This document shows, in pieces, positions 18,036 through 26,576 of a stretch of DNA of 47,008 nucleotides (its first letter is position 1; each line of letters opens with the position of its first letter). The notes below the pieces were generated by a model. That model was not told where the DNA came from. It saw nothing but the letters and a program-made list of their open reading frames with translations, and ran no database searches. The position numbers and the translations under genes are program-made. The stretch is taken from assembly GCA_964630225.1 (NCBI GenBank), contig CAZVUK010000005.1, positions 1 through 47,008 of the forward strand, given 5' to 3'. This DNA is from CAYZRY01 sp964630225 (GTDB lineage Bacteria > Bacillota_I > Bacilli_A > RF39 > UBA660).

Positions 18036-18064
18036 ATTATAACACAAGACTTAGATATGCAAAA
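18036..18064 (-). promoter_or_regulatory. Promoter of the ftsY operon
   Basis: TATAAT at 18036-18041 with TGT before it (extended -10) and a weaker TTTGCA/TTTTGC -35 about 16-17 nt upstream. The leader to the ftsY ATG is short. Confidence 0.7.
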
Positions 18065-18086
18065 GAAAAAGACTTTTATGAGCCTT
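18061..18086 (-). terminator. Terminator after the prepilin-like gene
   Basis: AAGGCT pairs with AGTCTT (one G-T) and is followed by TTTTCTTTT on the minus strand, directly at the stop codon. Confidence 0.6.
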
Positions 18087-18735
18087 ATTTTTCTTTGACA
18101 AAATCATTGGTTCGATAATAGGTCTTTTCAACTATTTTACTTACTTCTTTGACCTGGAATAAAAATAAAAACTTAGTACCTTTTAACTTATTGTACCGAT
18201 CGATGAACTGCCTTTCAATATAAAAGTTTGTCATGCTACCGTCATCTAAACTGTAGAAAGTATCTGTCTCGATATTACTCTTTTCCATTTCACTTATAGC
18301 TTCTTTGGTATCACCAGCTAACCAAGGTCCAACTTTGTTAATACGAACGGACTTGGCCCCTTTGACATGATCAGCAATAATGTAATTGTCACACTTTAAA
18401 CTTACTCGTTTTTCTCCACGATAATTATACAATCTACTTTCGTATTTATCACAAAGCTCATCGCTAAATGGACTCCTATAGTCATCGGCAGTAGCATAGT
18501 TGTTATGATCACTTAATAAATCAATTAAGAATAATTCTTCATTAAAACGGGAATCTTCATCTCTAATAAGCGCTGCTTGATCCCCAAATTTGTTAGCTAA
18601 TTTAACAAAAGCTGTAAAACCTATTTGATCAGTGTTTTTAAGTATCGTTTGTGATACTACCACTATTAAAAGAATTATAAGTAGCAACGAGATCATTATC
18701 TCTTTAGTAACAAATCCTTTATTATCTAATTTCAT
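18085..18735 (-). CDS. Type IV prepilin-like membrane protein downstream of ezrA
   Basis: The 216-residue protein starts MKLDNKG|FVTKEIMISLLLI. A Gly7-Phe8 junction is followed by Glu at position 5 of the mature chain and about 22 hydrophobic residues, the classic class III (type IV prepilin) signal. The rest is a polar, mostly extracellular-looking domain without cysteine pairs at the end (only Cys in LCDKYE and LKCDNY). The start overlaps the end of ezrA by 14 nt. No prepilin peptidase, ATPase or GspF-like gene is in the window. I cannot assign a function; it may be a pseudopilin-like component linked to division, or use a type IV-like signal only as an anchor. Confidence 0.7.
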   Translation of the reverse strand: MKLDNKGFVTKEIMISLLLIILLIVVVSQTILKNTDQIGFTAFVKLANKFGDQAALIRDEDSRFNEELFLIDLLSDHNNYATADDYRSPFSDELCDKYESRLYNYRGEKRVSLKCDNYIIADHVKGAKSVRINKVGPWLAGDTKEAISEMEKSNIETDTFYSLDDGSMTNFYIERQFIDRYNKLKGTKFLFLFQVKEVSKIVEKTYYRTNDFVKEK

Positions 18736-20434
18736 GACATCTCTCTCTTATATCTGGCTCGACTAATTCTAAACTTTTTAGAACAACGGCGATGCAATCT
18801 TTATAATCTCCCTTGAAGAACTCTCTTTCCGCTACTTTTATTTCTTCATCTATCTTTTGATGACTAGCTCTATATTTATTAGCATAGACAATTAACTCTT
18901 CACAACTGCCTGCTTCAAGCATCACTCTACCGGTGCTCGCGTATACTTTTAGTGCCAGATCTCTTGCTGTGTCGACACGTGTATTTAAAATCTTAATATC
19001 GATCGGTTTTTTAGATAGTTCTTTGATTACTTCGCTTATTGCTTCATTAGCTTCGGATAACTGGACATAATGAAGTTGCTCTACCGTTGGAAGTTTAACT
19101 TTTCTTCTTTCTACTTTAGCACAAGCAAGAAGTTCTTGAATATCATCAAGTTGTTCTCTAGCTCTTTGTTCATCATCATACATATTACCTAAAGATCTAA
19201 GCGAATTATCGAGCGCTTCTTCGATCTCTTTAAGCTTAGTTGAAACTTCCTGCATAGCAATACTTGCTTCTGAATACGGTATTTTTTTCTTATCGAGCGC
19301 TTTTAAATTCTGTTTGGTTTCTTTATTTAATTCTTCTAAACTCGAATTAACTCGCTCAAAGGTATTTATCTCTTCTTCGGTCAAGGAATAGGTGTTTTTA
19401 ACACTTTCTATCTGCTTAAAGATATCGGCAAAAGTCCTGTTGGTTTTAAGCAGTCTTTCACTAAACGGTGGGTAGTTAGCTTCATAATTTTTTCTAGCTA
19501 TCTTTTCTCTATCGAAGTCTTCGAATAGGGAGTCAAGATAACTTATCATTGTCTTTAACTCAAAGAGACAGTCTTCTAGGTTAAGAACTCTAATTCTATC
19601 CATAATCAAATTAATGTTTTTAATTGCTTCTTCCATGTTGTAGGTTATATTTAAGTAATTTAGTGAATAGTCATCATCGAGCATTTTTTCATATTTTTCG
19701 GTTATCTGTTCGATCTTTTTAGGAATCAATCTAGTTGCTAAAAGGATTAAATCTGGTGTTTGTTCGACAATGATAGTCATATGATCGATCATCGTATCGA
19801 GCGCTTTGACGATATGAACAACTTCGCTATATTCATTTCTTTCCATGAAGGACTCAAAGTCTTGAAAGCGACGTTCGATATTTTCAAACTGAAGATCGAT
19901 AGTGTCCGCTATCTCTCCATACTCTTCTTTCGTATTGTTAAAAATATTAATAAGTTCTCTATACTTAGCTTTTAATTTAGTAATGATTGTTCTATATTTT
20001 TCTTCACTAGAATTAACTTCTTGTATTTCAAGCATTAAAGTATCGTTAGCATTTTTAGTTTTATATAACTCTATTTCAGCCTTAGCTTCGGCTATATGAA
20101 AAGAACTATAATCTTTTTTATCAAGTAAAAGCTCAAGGTCAATAATCATATCATCTAGTCTTGGAATACGCTCTTCTTTGATTTCATTATATCTTTTTAC
20201 CCAATTATTATACTTTTCTTCAGCTTTTTCATTTTTAATGATCGTCTCTACTTTATCAAGCTCCGAAGCAATCGATGAACTGGCTATTATATTCTTTTCA
20301 AATTCTAAATTTTCAATCGTTTTAATGCAGGAATTTATTTTTCTTCTTTTGTTTATATATATAAGAGCTATTACAGCAATGAAAAAAATGACAGTATACG
20401 TAATATTCATAACTATGTTCATATCTACTTTCAT
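18722..20434 (-). CDS. ezrA: Septation ring formation regulator EzrA
   Basis: EzrA is a membrane-anchored, spectrin-like cytosolic protein that limits FtsZ ring formation and links division to cell-wall synthesis in low-GC Gram-positives. The 570-residue protein has an N-terminal helix (about residues 7-25: NITYTVIFFIAVIALIYI), the adjacent basic KRRKIN, then long coiled-coil spectrin-like repeats, matching the usual length (about 562). AGGAG sits 7 nt before the ATG. Proximity to rpsD mirrors Bacillus gene order. Confidence 0.9.
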   Translation of the reverse strand: MKVDMNIVMNITYTVIFFIAVIALIYINKRRKINSCIKTIENLEFEKNIIASSSIASELDKVETIIKNEKAEEKYNNWVKRYNEIKEERIPRLDDMIIDLELLLDKKDYSSFHIAEAKAEIELYKTKNANDTLMLEIQEVNSSEEKYRTIITKLKAKYRELINIFNNTKEEYGEIADTIDLQFENIERRFQDFESFMERNEYSEVVHIVKALDTMIDHMTIIVEQTPDLILLATRLIPKKIEQITEKYEKMLDDDYSLNYLNITYNMEEAIKNINLIMDRIRVLNLEDCLFELKTMISYLDSLFEDFDREKIARKNYEANYPPFSERLLKTNRTFADIFKQIESVKNTYSLTEEEINTFERVNSSLEELNKETKQNLKALDKKKIPYSEASIAMQEVSTKLKEIEEALDNSLRSLGNMYDDEQRAREQLDDIQELLACAKVERRKVKLPTVEQLHYVQLSEANEAISEVIKELSKKPIDIKILNTRVDTARDLALKVYASTGRVMLEAGSCEELIVYANKYRASHQKIDEEIKVAEREFFKGDYKDCIAVVLKSLELVEPDIRERCHEIR

Positions 20435-20444
20435 TACTTATCTC

Positions 20445-20738
20445 CTATCTCGTTTTAGCTTTTTCTTCTAATTGATTACTTAATCCCTTGTTGACTACTT
20501 TAGCTATTTTCTTAGTATCGATCGGTCTTACAAAGACAATATCGTTATCTTTATTAATACCTACATGTTTACCTAAAAGAGCTACTAGTGTTTCTGACAC
20601 CATAACTATAGTGTCTTTCAATTCCTTTTGATCAGAACTATTCTTAGCTCTTTTTCTTAGGTGTCTCAGGGTATCTAACCTAAAGCCAAGACCTACAATT
20701 AGTTTTTGTTCACTTTTAGCTATATGTTCATTTTCCAT
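20445..20738 (-). CDS. 97-residue cytosolic protein of unknown function upstream of ezrA
   Basis: A small basic protein with no membrane segment; predicted helical, with LRHLRKRAKNSSDQKELKDT in the first half and a HVGINKDNDIVFVRPID strand-like middle. I recognise no family. AGGTGAT precedes the ATG closely, so it is likely expressed. It is 10 nt upstream of ezrA in the same direction and divergent from rpsD. Confidence 0.65.
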   Translation of the reverse strand: MENEHIAKSEQKLIVGLGFRLDTLRHLRKRAKNSSDQKELKDTIVMVSETLVALLGKHVGINKDNDIVFVRPIDTKKIAKVVNKGLSNQLEEKAKTR

Positions 20739-20795
20739 ATTATCACCTATGTTAGATTAATAATATCATAGGATAGCAAAGATTTCTATATTTTG

Positions 20796-20824
20796 TTGAC
20801 TTATTTATGCTCTTTATGTATAAT
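20796..20824 (+). promoter_or_regulatory. rpsD promoter
   Basis: TTGACT (20796-20801), 17-nt spacer, TATAAT (20819-20824). Start is predicted near 20831, leaving a leader of about 150 nt. Confidence 0.85.
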
Positions 20825-20830
20825 TATAAA

Positions 20831-20980
20831 CGCATATTCAAAACAGCACTACCCATTAAATATAACGTGTTTATTAAGTTTATAAGTAACTTGGCTGTTA
20901 AAGTGAAAGTATTGAAATAAACTCCCTATATTTAAAGTAGAAGTCTTTTGTTTATGAAATATAAATAAAGGAGGATCAAA
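20831..20980 (+). promoter_or_regulatory. rpsD 5' leader, candidate S4 autoregulatory structure
   Basis: The 150-nt leader has no ORF. AACAGC (20842-20847) pairs with GCTGTT (20894-20899) and encloses about 46 nt. In Bacillus, S4 represses its own mRNA through the leader; similar control is inferred here. AAAGGAGGATC precedes the ATG at 20981. Confidence 0.4.
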
Positions 20981-21580
20981 ATGTCAAGATACACAGGACC
21001 AGCGTTTAAAAAGAGTCGTCGTGTTGGTTTCTCTACCCTGGAAAGTGGTAAAGATATAGTCAAACGTCCATATGGACCAGGACAACACGGAAGAACTCGT
21101 CGTGCTAAGATTACTGAATACGGAACACAGTTAAAAGAAAAACAAAAAGTAAGATTCATGTATGGACTTGGTGAGAAACAGTTCTATAAGACATTTAAGG
21201 AAGCTCAAAAGATGGAAGGTATCCATGGTGAGAACTTACTTAAACTATTAGAATCTAGATTAGATAACGTCGTATATCGTATGGGACTTGCTTCGACAAG
21301 AAGAGGGGCTAGACAATTAGTTAATCATGGACACATTCGTGTCGATGGTCAAAAAATCGATATCCCATCTTACCGTGTTGTAGCAGGAAGCACTATTTCT
21401 CTTAAGAATAGTGATATGAAAGTTGTCAGAGAAGCTCTAGACAAGTTACTTGCCAGAGCAGAATTTGTTACTTTCGACGCTAATAAACTTGAAGGCGTAT
21501 ATGTACGTATGCCAGAGAGAAATGAACTTAACGCCGATATTAACGAAGCACTAATTGTCGAATACTATAACAGAGGTTAA
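20981..21580 (+). CDS. rpsD: Small ribosomal subunit protein uS4
   Basis: uS4 nucleates 30S body assembly by binding the 16S five-way junction. The 199-residue protein has the usual SRYTGPAFKKSRR start, RPYGPGQHGRTRR, and the S4 domain LLKLLESRLDNVVYRMGLA and RQLVNHGHIRVDGQ. It lacks N-terminal zinc-binding cysteines, so it is the Zn-free form. It is the only plus-strand gene between 2.7 and 32 kb and has its own promoter and terminator. Confidence 0.98.
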   Translation: MSRYTGPAFKKSRRVGFSTLESGKDIVKRPYGPGQHGRTRRAKITEYGTQLKEKQKVRFMYGLGEKQFYKTFKEAQKMEGIHGENLLKLLESRLDNVVYRMGLASTRRGARQLVNHGHIRVDGQKIDIPSYRVVAGSTISLKNSDMKVVREALDKLLARAEFVTFDANKLEGVYVRMPERNELNADINEALIVEYYNRG

Positions 21581-21582
21581 AA

Positions 21583-21607
21583 AAGATAGCAAATGCTATC
21601 TTTTTTT
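21583..21607 (+). terminator. rpsD terminator
   Basis: GATAGCA and TGCTATC pair around AA, followed by a run of seven T, 4 nt after the stop. Confidence 0.9.
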
Positions 21608-21608
21608 G

Positions 21609-21908
21609 TTATGGGGCAAAAATTATAGTAGCGGTACCGTTCCAGTCTCTATAGAGATCCATATCATTTAAATTGCTACGTCCTATCATTCTAATATTTA
21701 TTAAACTTGGGTTATCAATAAAAGCTTCTGCTTCGATCCGTGTAACAGTTGCTGGAATATCTACTTTCTTTAATTTATTCGAAGCAAAAGCTTTATATCC
21801 AATATTTGCGAGATTAGGTGACAAAATAAGCTCTTCTAATATATTATTATTAAAAGCAGACATACCGATTTTTGTAACACTTGGAGGTATTTTAATTGTT
21901 GTTAGCTT
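21609..21908 (-). pseudogene. Remnant of a BspA-like leucine-rich-repeat surface protein
   Basis: The open frame begins straight after an in-frame TAA (21909-21911) and reads KLTTIKIPPSVTKIGMSAFN, then a second LRR_5 unit (LKKVDIPATVTRIEAEAF) and the end WNGTATIIFAP. No ribosome site or start precedes it; the only Met is inside the first repeat. The protein is therefore 5'-truncated. The C-terminal end is nearly the same as that of the LRR protein at the right edge of the window (WNGTGTVVFAP), so it is probably a leftover of gene duplication or recombination among LRR genes. Confidence 0.7.
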
Positions 21909-21918
21909 TTAACGCAGA

Positions 21919-21945
21919 TAAAAACACTTCTTTCGAAGTGTTTTC
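21919..21945 (-). terminator. Terminator of the ytxG-ytxH operon
   Basis: AACACTTC and GAAGTGTT with a 4-nt loop lie at 21923-21942, with T-runs on both strands; it closes the operon on the minus strand. Confidence 0.75.
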
Positions 21946-21949
21946 TTTT

Positions 21950-22351
21950 TTATTTCTTTTCTAGTTTTACTAGAATTTCTTTGACTGCTTTGATAGCAAC
22001 CAATCTTGCTTCTTCAGCTTTCTTTTGAACAACTGGAGTTCCTTTTTCTTTAGCTAGATCTACTAGTTCTTCGGCTTTGACTTTAATGGCATTTCCTTTT
22101 TCTTTAGCTATAGCTAGAGCTTTTTCTCTATCTAGATCAGCTAATTCATTTTTAAGGTCTGCTATCTTATTTTCGATGTTTACTCTTACTTCTTTCGCAT
22201 CGATGTTTTTTACATCATCAAGCAGTTCATCAAATTTTACTTTTAGTTCTGCTCTTGTTTCTTTACCTGATTTAGGTGCAAAAAGTAGTCCAAGTCCTGC
22301 TCCAATAGCAGCTCCTGTTAGGAACTTTCCAAATCCTTTTTTCTTACTCAT
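21950..22351 (-). CDS. ytxH: YtxH-domain protein
   Basis: Short membrane-anchored general-stress-type protein: KKKGFGKFLTGAAIGAGLGLLFAPKSGKETR is the YtxH signature (here residues 3-33), with a Gly-rich membrane segment and the APKSG motif, followed by a long charged helix of about 95 residues. I placed the start at 22351, where AAAGGAG precedes ATG, not at the upstream ATG/TTG at 22393. The start overlaps the end of the DUF948-like gene by 8 nt, as in Bacillus ytxG-ytxH. Its precise function is not established. Confidence 0.85.
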   Translation of the reverse strand: MSKKKGFGKFLTGAAIGAGLGLLFAPKSGKETRAELKVKFDELLDDVKNIDAKEVRVNIENKIADLKNELADLDREKALAIAKEKGNAIKVKAEELVDLAKEKGTPVVQKKAEEARLVAIKAVKEILVKLEKK

Positions 22352-22646
22352 CTTCTTCTCCTTTCGTTTTTCTCTTTCTTTTTTTACCAGCATTTATAAC
22401 GCGACTTACAACCGAAGCAATACCATCGATTAAACGGTCGCTAGCTAGTGATATAGTATCAGTTAATGTATCTACCGCTCCAAAGACACCATCTAAAGAT
22501 TTTGATTTCTTTTCGATATCTTCTAAAACAGCATTGGTCTTGTCGACCGTCGTAAGTAACTTGATTACTAAAATAATCAATACTATAAGCAAGATAGCTA
22601 ATAAAATGTAAATAATTATCGGCATTAATTGACTCATAAATTCCAT
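22344..22646 (-). CDS. ytxG: DUF948/YtxG-like membrane protein
   Basis: A 100-residue protein with one N-terminal membrane helix (about residues 9-30), a short coiled stretch (TTVDKTNAVLEDIEKKSKSLD) and a basic/acidic tail. This pattern and the overlap with ytxH fit YtxG (DUF948). GGAG lies 9 nt before the ATG. The function of the family is unknown; it is associated with the envelope and stress. Confidence 0.75.
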   Translation of the reverse strand: MEFMSQLMPIIIYILLAILLIVLIILVIKLLTTVDKTNAVLEDIEKKSKSLDGVFGAVDTLTDTISLASDRLIDGIASVVSRVINAGKKRKRKTKGEEDE

Positions 22647-22649
22647 TTC

Positions 22650-23612
22650 TTAATTCTCCTCATCATCGTACATAGCTTCGATTAGATCAAAGAGGTTATC
22701 TCCGTCTTCTTCATCAGCTTCTTCGATTATTTCTTCTTTAACTTCCTCAAGTTCTGGCTCTTCTAGTTCTTCTTCTTTATCACTTCGTCTTGGTTTTTGT
22801 TTTAACTTTTCGATCGATTCATCTTTATAATCAACGTTGTATTCAAGCCCTAATTCATCGAAGTATTCTTCAGCATCTCCAACCGTTACTGTTTCAACTG
22901 CCGGAGCAACATCTTTATTTAAATCGATTAATCCCTTATCCATTTCTTCTTCAAAACTGATCGGTTCTGCTGGGGCTCCAGGCTCTGGAAGTTTTTCGCT
23001 TCTTCGCATTAGTTTTTCTTCTTCGAGTGTTTCCCCATAAGCTTTTTCTCTTACTTTATCGAGATCTGGTCTTCTAGATGAAGTTGTCGATAATCTAACT
23101 TTTCTTTTAGTTACGACATCTTCTTTGCGATAGTTCTTATCTAAGATTCCATATATCGGAGAGATTATCGGTGTCGGTTTAAAGATTTGTTTTTCTTTTA
23201 TTCCTTCGTATGGAACGGAAGCTATTTTAACTTCGGCCCCTGGTGCATCGCGCCATGAAGGAAGTTCCATTTTTTCTTCGATATTTTCACTTAATTCAAC
23301 TTCTTCTTTAAAGTCTTCTTCATCAAAGTCCATCGTATACTTTTGATTTCTCTCCAGTCTAGATGAAAAACTTTCTAATTCATCATCGAAGTCTTCTTCA
23401 GCTTCTGCTTCTGCTTCAAACTCTTCATCAGCTTCCTCTTTAACATTTAGTTGTTGCTCTGGAAGATCAATCTGCTTAGCAACCTTGACTTCTTCATCAT
23501 CTACTTTTTTCTTTTTCTTCTTGGCCTTTTTCTTTGAATCAGAGACTTGAACTTCTTCTTCGTATTCTTCTTCTTCGAATAAAGCTCCCTTTATCTTAGC
23601 CCAAATTGACAT
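22650..23612 (-). CDS. Highly acidic, largely disordered protein with one conserved core motif
   Basis: The 320-residue protein has an extreme composition: Glu/Asp runs separate Lys clusters (KKKAKKKKKK near residue 30), and most of it should be disordered. A single ordered-looking core stands out at about 144-161, FKPTPIISPIYGILDKNY, followed by KRKVRL. No membrane segment. I do not recognise a family. It lies between a lipoprotein gene and ytxG-ytxH, with AAGGAG before the ATG. A cytosolic adaptor or division/envelope scaffold is one possibility, but this is inference. Confidence 0.7.
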   Translation of the reverse strand: MSIWAKIKGALFEEEEYEEEVQVSDSKKKAKKKKKKVDDEEVKVAKQIDLPEQQLNVKEEADEEFEAEAEAEEDFDDELESFSSRLERNQKYTMDFDEEDFKEEVELSENIEEKMELPSWRDAPGAEVKIASVPYEGIKEKQIFKPTPIISPIYGILDKNYRKEDVVTKRKVRLSTTSSRRPDLDKVREKAYGETLEEEKLMRRSEKLPEPGAPAEPISFEEEMDKGLIDLNKDVAPAVETVTVGDAEEYFDELGLEYNVDYKDESIEKLKQKPRRSDKEEELEEPELEEVKEEIIEEADEEDGDNLFDLIEAMYDDEEN

Positions 23613-23625
23613 TTAAACACTCTCC

Positions 23626-24300
23626 TTAATCGATGGTCTCAGTCTTTGGAATAAAATCCTCTTCGACTAAGCCATTATTTTCTTCGCTTGTTCCTTGATC
23701 TATCTCTCCATCAAAATTGAGAGTTGCTGTCGTTCTTTTTTTAGTTTTGAAGATATCGAAAACTTTTTCTTCATAAACAACGGCATTTTCTCTTATAAAG
23801 CTCGCAATGATAACGTCGTTATACTCGACGCTGGCAAGCATTAAACTCGACTGTATCAAACACTCTTTGATATTACGCTCGACGCAAGCTCCTTCGATTT
23901 TACTGTAATTATATACATAGTTGAAATAATATTTGTCATCTCTTTTGTCTATTTCTAAGTATCCTACTTTAGAAGCAGACTTTATATTTTTTGCATAATG
24001 CAAATCTTTATCTACTTTGTAATCTATTTTTTCTTTATAGTAGTACGATAAAGTATCATTATACATATACATTTTATCGCCTTTATAATACAAACTAGTA
24101 TTTAAATCATTCTTTTCTAAGACTACCATTCCCTTTGGAAGATAATACTTGTAACCTTCAAAATGTTCATTAGCTGTATGCTTAACTTTAGCCAGGAGAA
24201 CATTATCTATTATTTCTTCGTAAGAGTAATCATTTACAACTGAAAGGTTACAAGCCGTAAGAGCTAATAGAGAGATGGTAAGCACGATAAGCCTTTTCAT
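23626..24300 (-). CDS. Lipoprotein of unknown function
   Basis: The 224-residue protein has a lipoprotein signal: MKRLIVLTISLLALTAC, with lipobox L-T-A-C and Cys17 as the acylation site. The rest is a Tyr/Lys-rich soluble domain with a few Cys (GACVERNIKECL). No family is recognised. It is the first gene of the operon with the acidic protein, ytxG and ytxH; AGGTGA precedes the ATG, and an extended -10 lies upstream. Confidence 0.78.
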   Translation of the reverse strand: MKRLIVLTISLLALTACNLSVVNDYSYEEIIDNVLLAKVKHTANEHFEGYKYYLPKGMVVLEKNDLNTSLYYKGDKMYMYNDTLSYYYKEKIDYKVDKDLHYAKNIKSASKVGYLEIDKRDDKYYFNYVYNYSKIEGACVERNIKECLIQSSLMLASVEYNDVIIASFIRENAVVYEEKVFDIFKTKKRTTATLNFDGEIDQGTSEENNGLVEEDFIPKTETID

Positions 24301-24320
24301 TTTTCACCTACTCTTAATAA

Positions 24321-24329
24321 ATTATAACA
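24321..24329 (-). promoter_or_regulatory. Extended -10 promoter of the lipoprotein-ytxGH operon
   Basis: TGTTATAAT on the minus strand, with TATAAT at 24321-24326; no strong -35 is visible. Confidence 0.6.
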
Positions 24330-24377
24330 TATTTTTATGTATCAATAATATTCTAACATTTATTTAGTCATTTTTCA

Positions 24378-24998
24378 CTATTTTTTGACAGATACATAGT
24401 ATATTACTTGTCCAATAAACTTTTTTTCATATTCAGTCATTATATTGTTTTCTATTCTACTATTGTGAAGATCTAAAGAAAGTTCTTCGATAGTGAATTT
24501 GTTTTGTGAATAATTGATCAAAGAAAACTCAAAAAGGCTGAGACTGTCGGTCTTTTGAATGATCTTTTCGCTTCCTTTAAAAACATTTGAATACTTTGCT
24601 AAAAAAGTATTGCTACTAAGGCGACGCTCAGCGTGTCTTTTTTTGGGCCAAGGATCAGAAAAGTTAAGATATATAGTATCTATCTCTTTAGCAAATATTT
24701 CTTCGATGTCTTCGGCACTGGCTCTAATTAAACATAGATTATCAATATATTCAGGCATTTTTTGAACAGCTCTGGCAATAACGCTATCATATTTTTCCAT
24801 ACCTAAGAAGTTTATCTCGGGATTCGCCAATGCTTTGGCTATGATAAAATCACCCTTACCCATACCTATTTCTAGGTGAATGGGTTTGTCGTTACCAAAA
24901 TGTTTTGACCATTTATTTTTTTTCTCTTTGCTATTTAAAACTAGAGTTTGTGACTCTAGTAATATTTCATCTTTGTTCTTTAAGTTTCTTAGTCTCAT
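24378..24998 (-). CDS. trmB: tRNA (guanine-N7)-methyltransferase TrmB
   Basis: TrmB methylates G46 of tRNA using S-adenosylmethionine. The 206-residue protein has the SAM-binding HLEIGMGKGDFI, FLGMEKYDSVIARA, and the family signature NFSDPWPKKRHAERRL near residues 113-128, plus the TEYEKKF end. The start is set by GGAGG, which overlaps the stop of the preceding flippase gene. Length is close to the usual 210-215. Confidence 0.96.
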   Translation of the reverse strand: MRLRNLKNKDEILLESQTLVLNSKEKKNKWSKHFGNDKPIHLEIGMGKGDFIIAKALANPEINFLGMEKYDSVIARAVQKMPEYIDNLCLIRASAEDIEEIFAKEIDTIYLNFSDPWPKKRHAERRLSSNTFLAKYSNVFKGSEKIIQKTDSLSLFEFSLINYSQNKFTIEELSLDLHNSRIENNIMTEYEKKFIGQVIYYVSVKK

Positions 24999-24999
24999 G

Positions 25000-26505
25000 C
25001 TACCTCCTACGGGAAAGGGTCTTTTGTAATCCCCCTTTGTTAGTTATGAACAGATAAACAGCGAGCGTTATAAAAGTAATTAATAAAACGACAGATAAAC
25101 TCGGAAATTTATCTAATCTAATGAAGAATTTTAGAGTAATTATTAAAATAGAGATAATTATTCCAACAAATATATTATCAAATAAAAGTCTAGCTGTTCG
25201 TTCACTATTAAATTTATATTTCTTAGATAGAAAATTCATATTGATAGCAATAATAATCAGTTGGGCAATGATAGATGAAGTTATAATTGCAAAATATGCT
25301 GAAAAACCTATCTCCAAGAAACTGTTTATAATGAAATAGATCGATAAGATTTTAATTAATAAAGATATCTTTAATGATTTTTTAATCGTTACTTTGTCAC
25401 CAGTTACAAGAAGAATTATCATCGAAGCAAGGGCTAAAGCGTTAGTCATAATCATAAAGGAAAAAATTGCTAGTACCGACCCACCAAAACCTTCGAGCTT
25501 AAATAGCATCATCCAAACTTCTTTAGATAAAAGTGACATTAATAGTGATAAAGGTAAAACAGCATAAAGAACTTTTCTAATGATTAGATCGATTCCCTCT
25601 TTAACTCCCTCTTTATTACCACTAGCCAAATCTTCTTTCAAAGAAATAATATTTTTGTAAATAAAGCTGACCACCAATATCATAATGACGATAGCTAGCT
25701 TAAAAGCCGAAGTTGAAAAGGCAAAAAGCACTTCGTCGATAAACATTTGATTATATTTTAAAATTCTTAAAGTAAAACTTATCAAAGCAAAATCGATAAT
25801 GACAAATAAACTAAGATACATACTTAAAAGTGATATATTCTTAGTTTTTTCAAATAGATAAACTTCTTCATTAGCGATCGTTTTTATCTCTCTTTTCTTT
25901 TTAGGTCTCGATCTAATTATGAGAAAAAGAGAAAGAGGTGCCATTATCCAAACGGTTGTTAGCACAAACAAGTAAAAGTCTTCACCAAGGGATTTATCCC
26001 CCTTTAAAAGGGTAACAAGAAGAAGAACTACTAATATCATTAGTTTCTCTATTAAATATAAATTATATTGATTTTCTTTAGTTTTGGCTAAACTCATATA
26101 TATAAGCCTAAGCGTCGGAACTGTTAAAACAGACAAAGAAAATATACTTATAGCTTCGGCTAGATTTTTACTATCTCCTGGTGACAGTAGTTTAGCAAGG
26201 GGATTAGAACAAACAAGTATCAATAAAAATGCTACTAGTGAAATCTTACTTACTTTCTTTAAGCCATCTAAAATGATATTAGCTTTAGACTTTTTGTTCT
26301 CATTTGCTTTAGCTACGATATCAATTACAAGTAGTCCTAGATTGCCTAAAATTACAGCGACGATAAAGTAGGCATAAAAATATCTATTAAATACATCTAA
26401 ATTTAAAAATTTATAACTGCTTACAAGTATTGCAAAGTCCGCGACTGCAATCATGATTATGGCTCTAGAAATGTTAGTTAATGAATTAATCTTTTCCTTT
26501 TTCAT
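25000..26505 (-). CDS. Diverged MOP-superfamily (MurJ/Wzx-like) membrane transporter
   Basis: A 501-residue polytopic protein with about 14 hydrophobic segments and an overall arrangement like polysaccharide or lipid II flippases. It lacks the crisp YtgP N-terminal motif of the gene at 3.6-5.3 kb, and conserved charged residues are few. AGAGGATAT precedes the ATG. It is followed by trmB with a 1-nt gap. It may export a lipid-linked glycan or be a second peptidoglycan flippase; a non-MOP multi-pass protein is less likely. Substrate unknown. Confidence 0.6.
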   Translation of the reverse strand: MKKEKINSLTNISRAIIMIAVADFAILVSSYKFLNLDVFNRYFYAYFIVAVILGNLGLLVIDIVAKANENKKSKANIILDGLKKVSKISLVAFLLILVCSNPLAKLLSPGDSKNLAEAISIFSLSVLTVPTLRLIYMSLAKTKENQYNLYLIEKLMILVVLLLVTLLKGDKSLGEDFYLFVLTTVWIMAPLSLFLIIRSRPKKKREIKTIANEEVYLFEKTKNISLLSMYLSLFVIIDFALISFTLRILKYNQMFIDEVLFAFSTSAFKLAIVIMILVVSFIYKNIISLKEDLASGNKEGVKEGIDLIIRKVLYAVLPLSLLMSLLSKEVWMMLFKLEGFGGSVLAIFSFMIMTNALALASMIILLVTGDKVTIKKSLKISLLIKILSIYFIINSFLEIGFSAYFAIITSSIIAQLIIIAINMNFLSKKYKFNSERTARLLFDNIFVGIIISILIITLKFFIRLDKFPSLSVVLLITFITLAVYLFITNKGGLQKTLSRRR

Positions 26506-26550
26506 AACATATCCTCTTTAAAACATTTTATCATATATTATTAAAATATT

Positions 26551-26576
26551 AAAAAATAGAGAATTTTTCTCTATTT
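26551..26576 (-). terminator. leuS terminator
   Basis: AAATAGAGAA and TTCTCTATTT pair, with a T-run on the minus strand; it overlaps the leuS stop. Confidence 0.8.

Noticed and set aside
22352..22393. Upstream start for the ytxH gene
   Set aside because: The upstream start has no ribosome site, whereas AAAGGAG lies immediately before the ATG at 22351.
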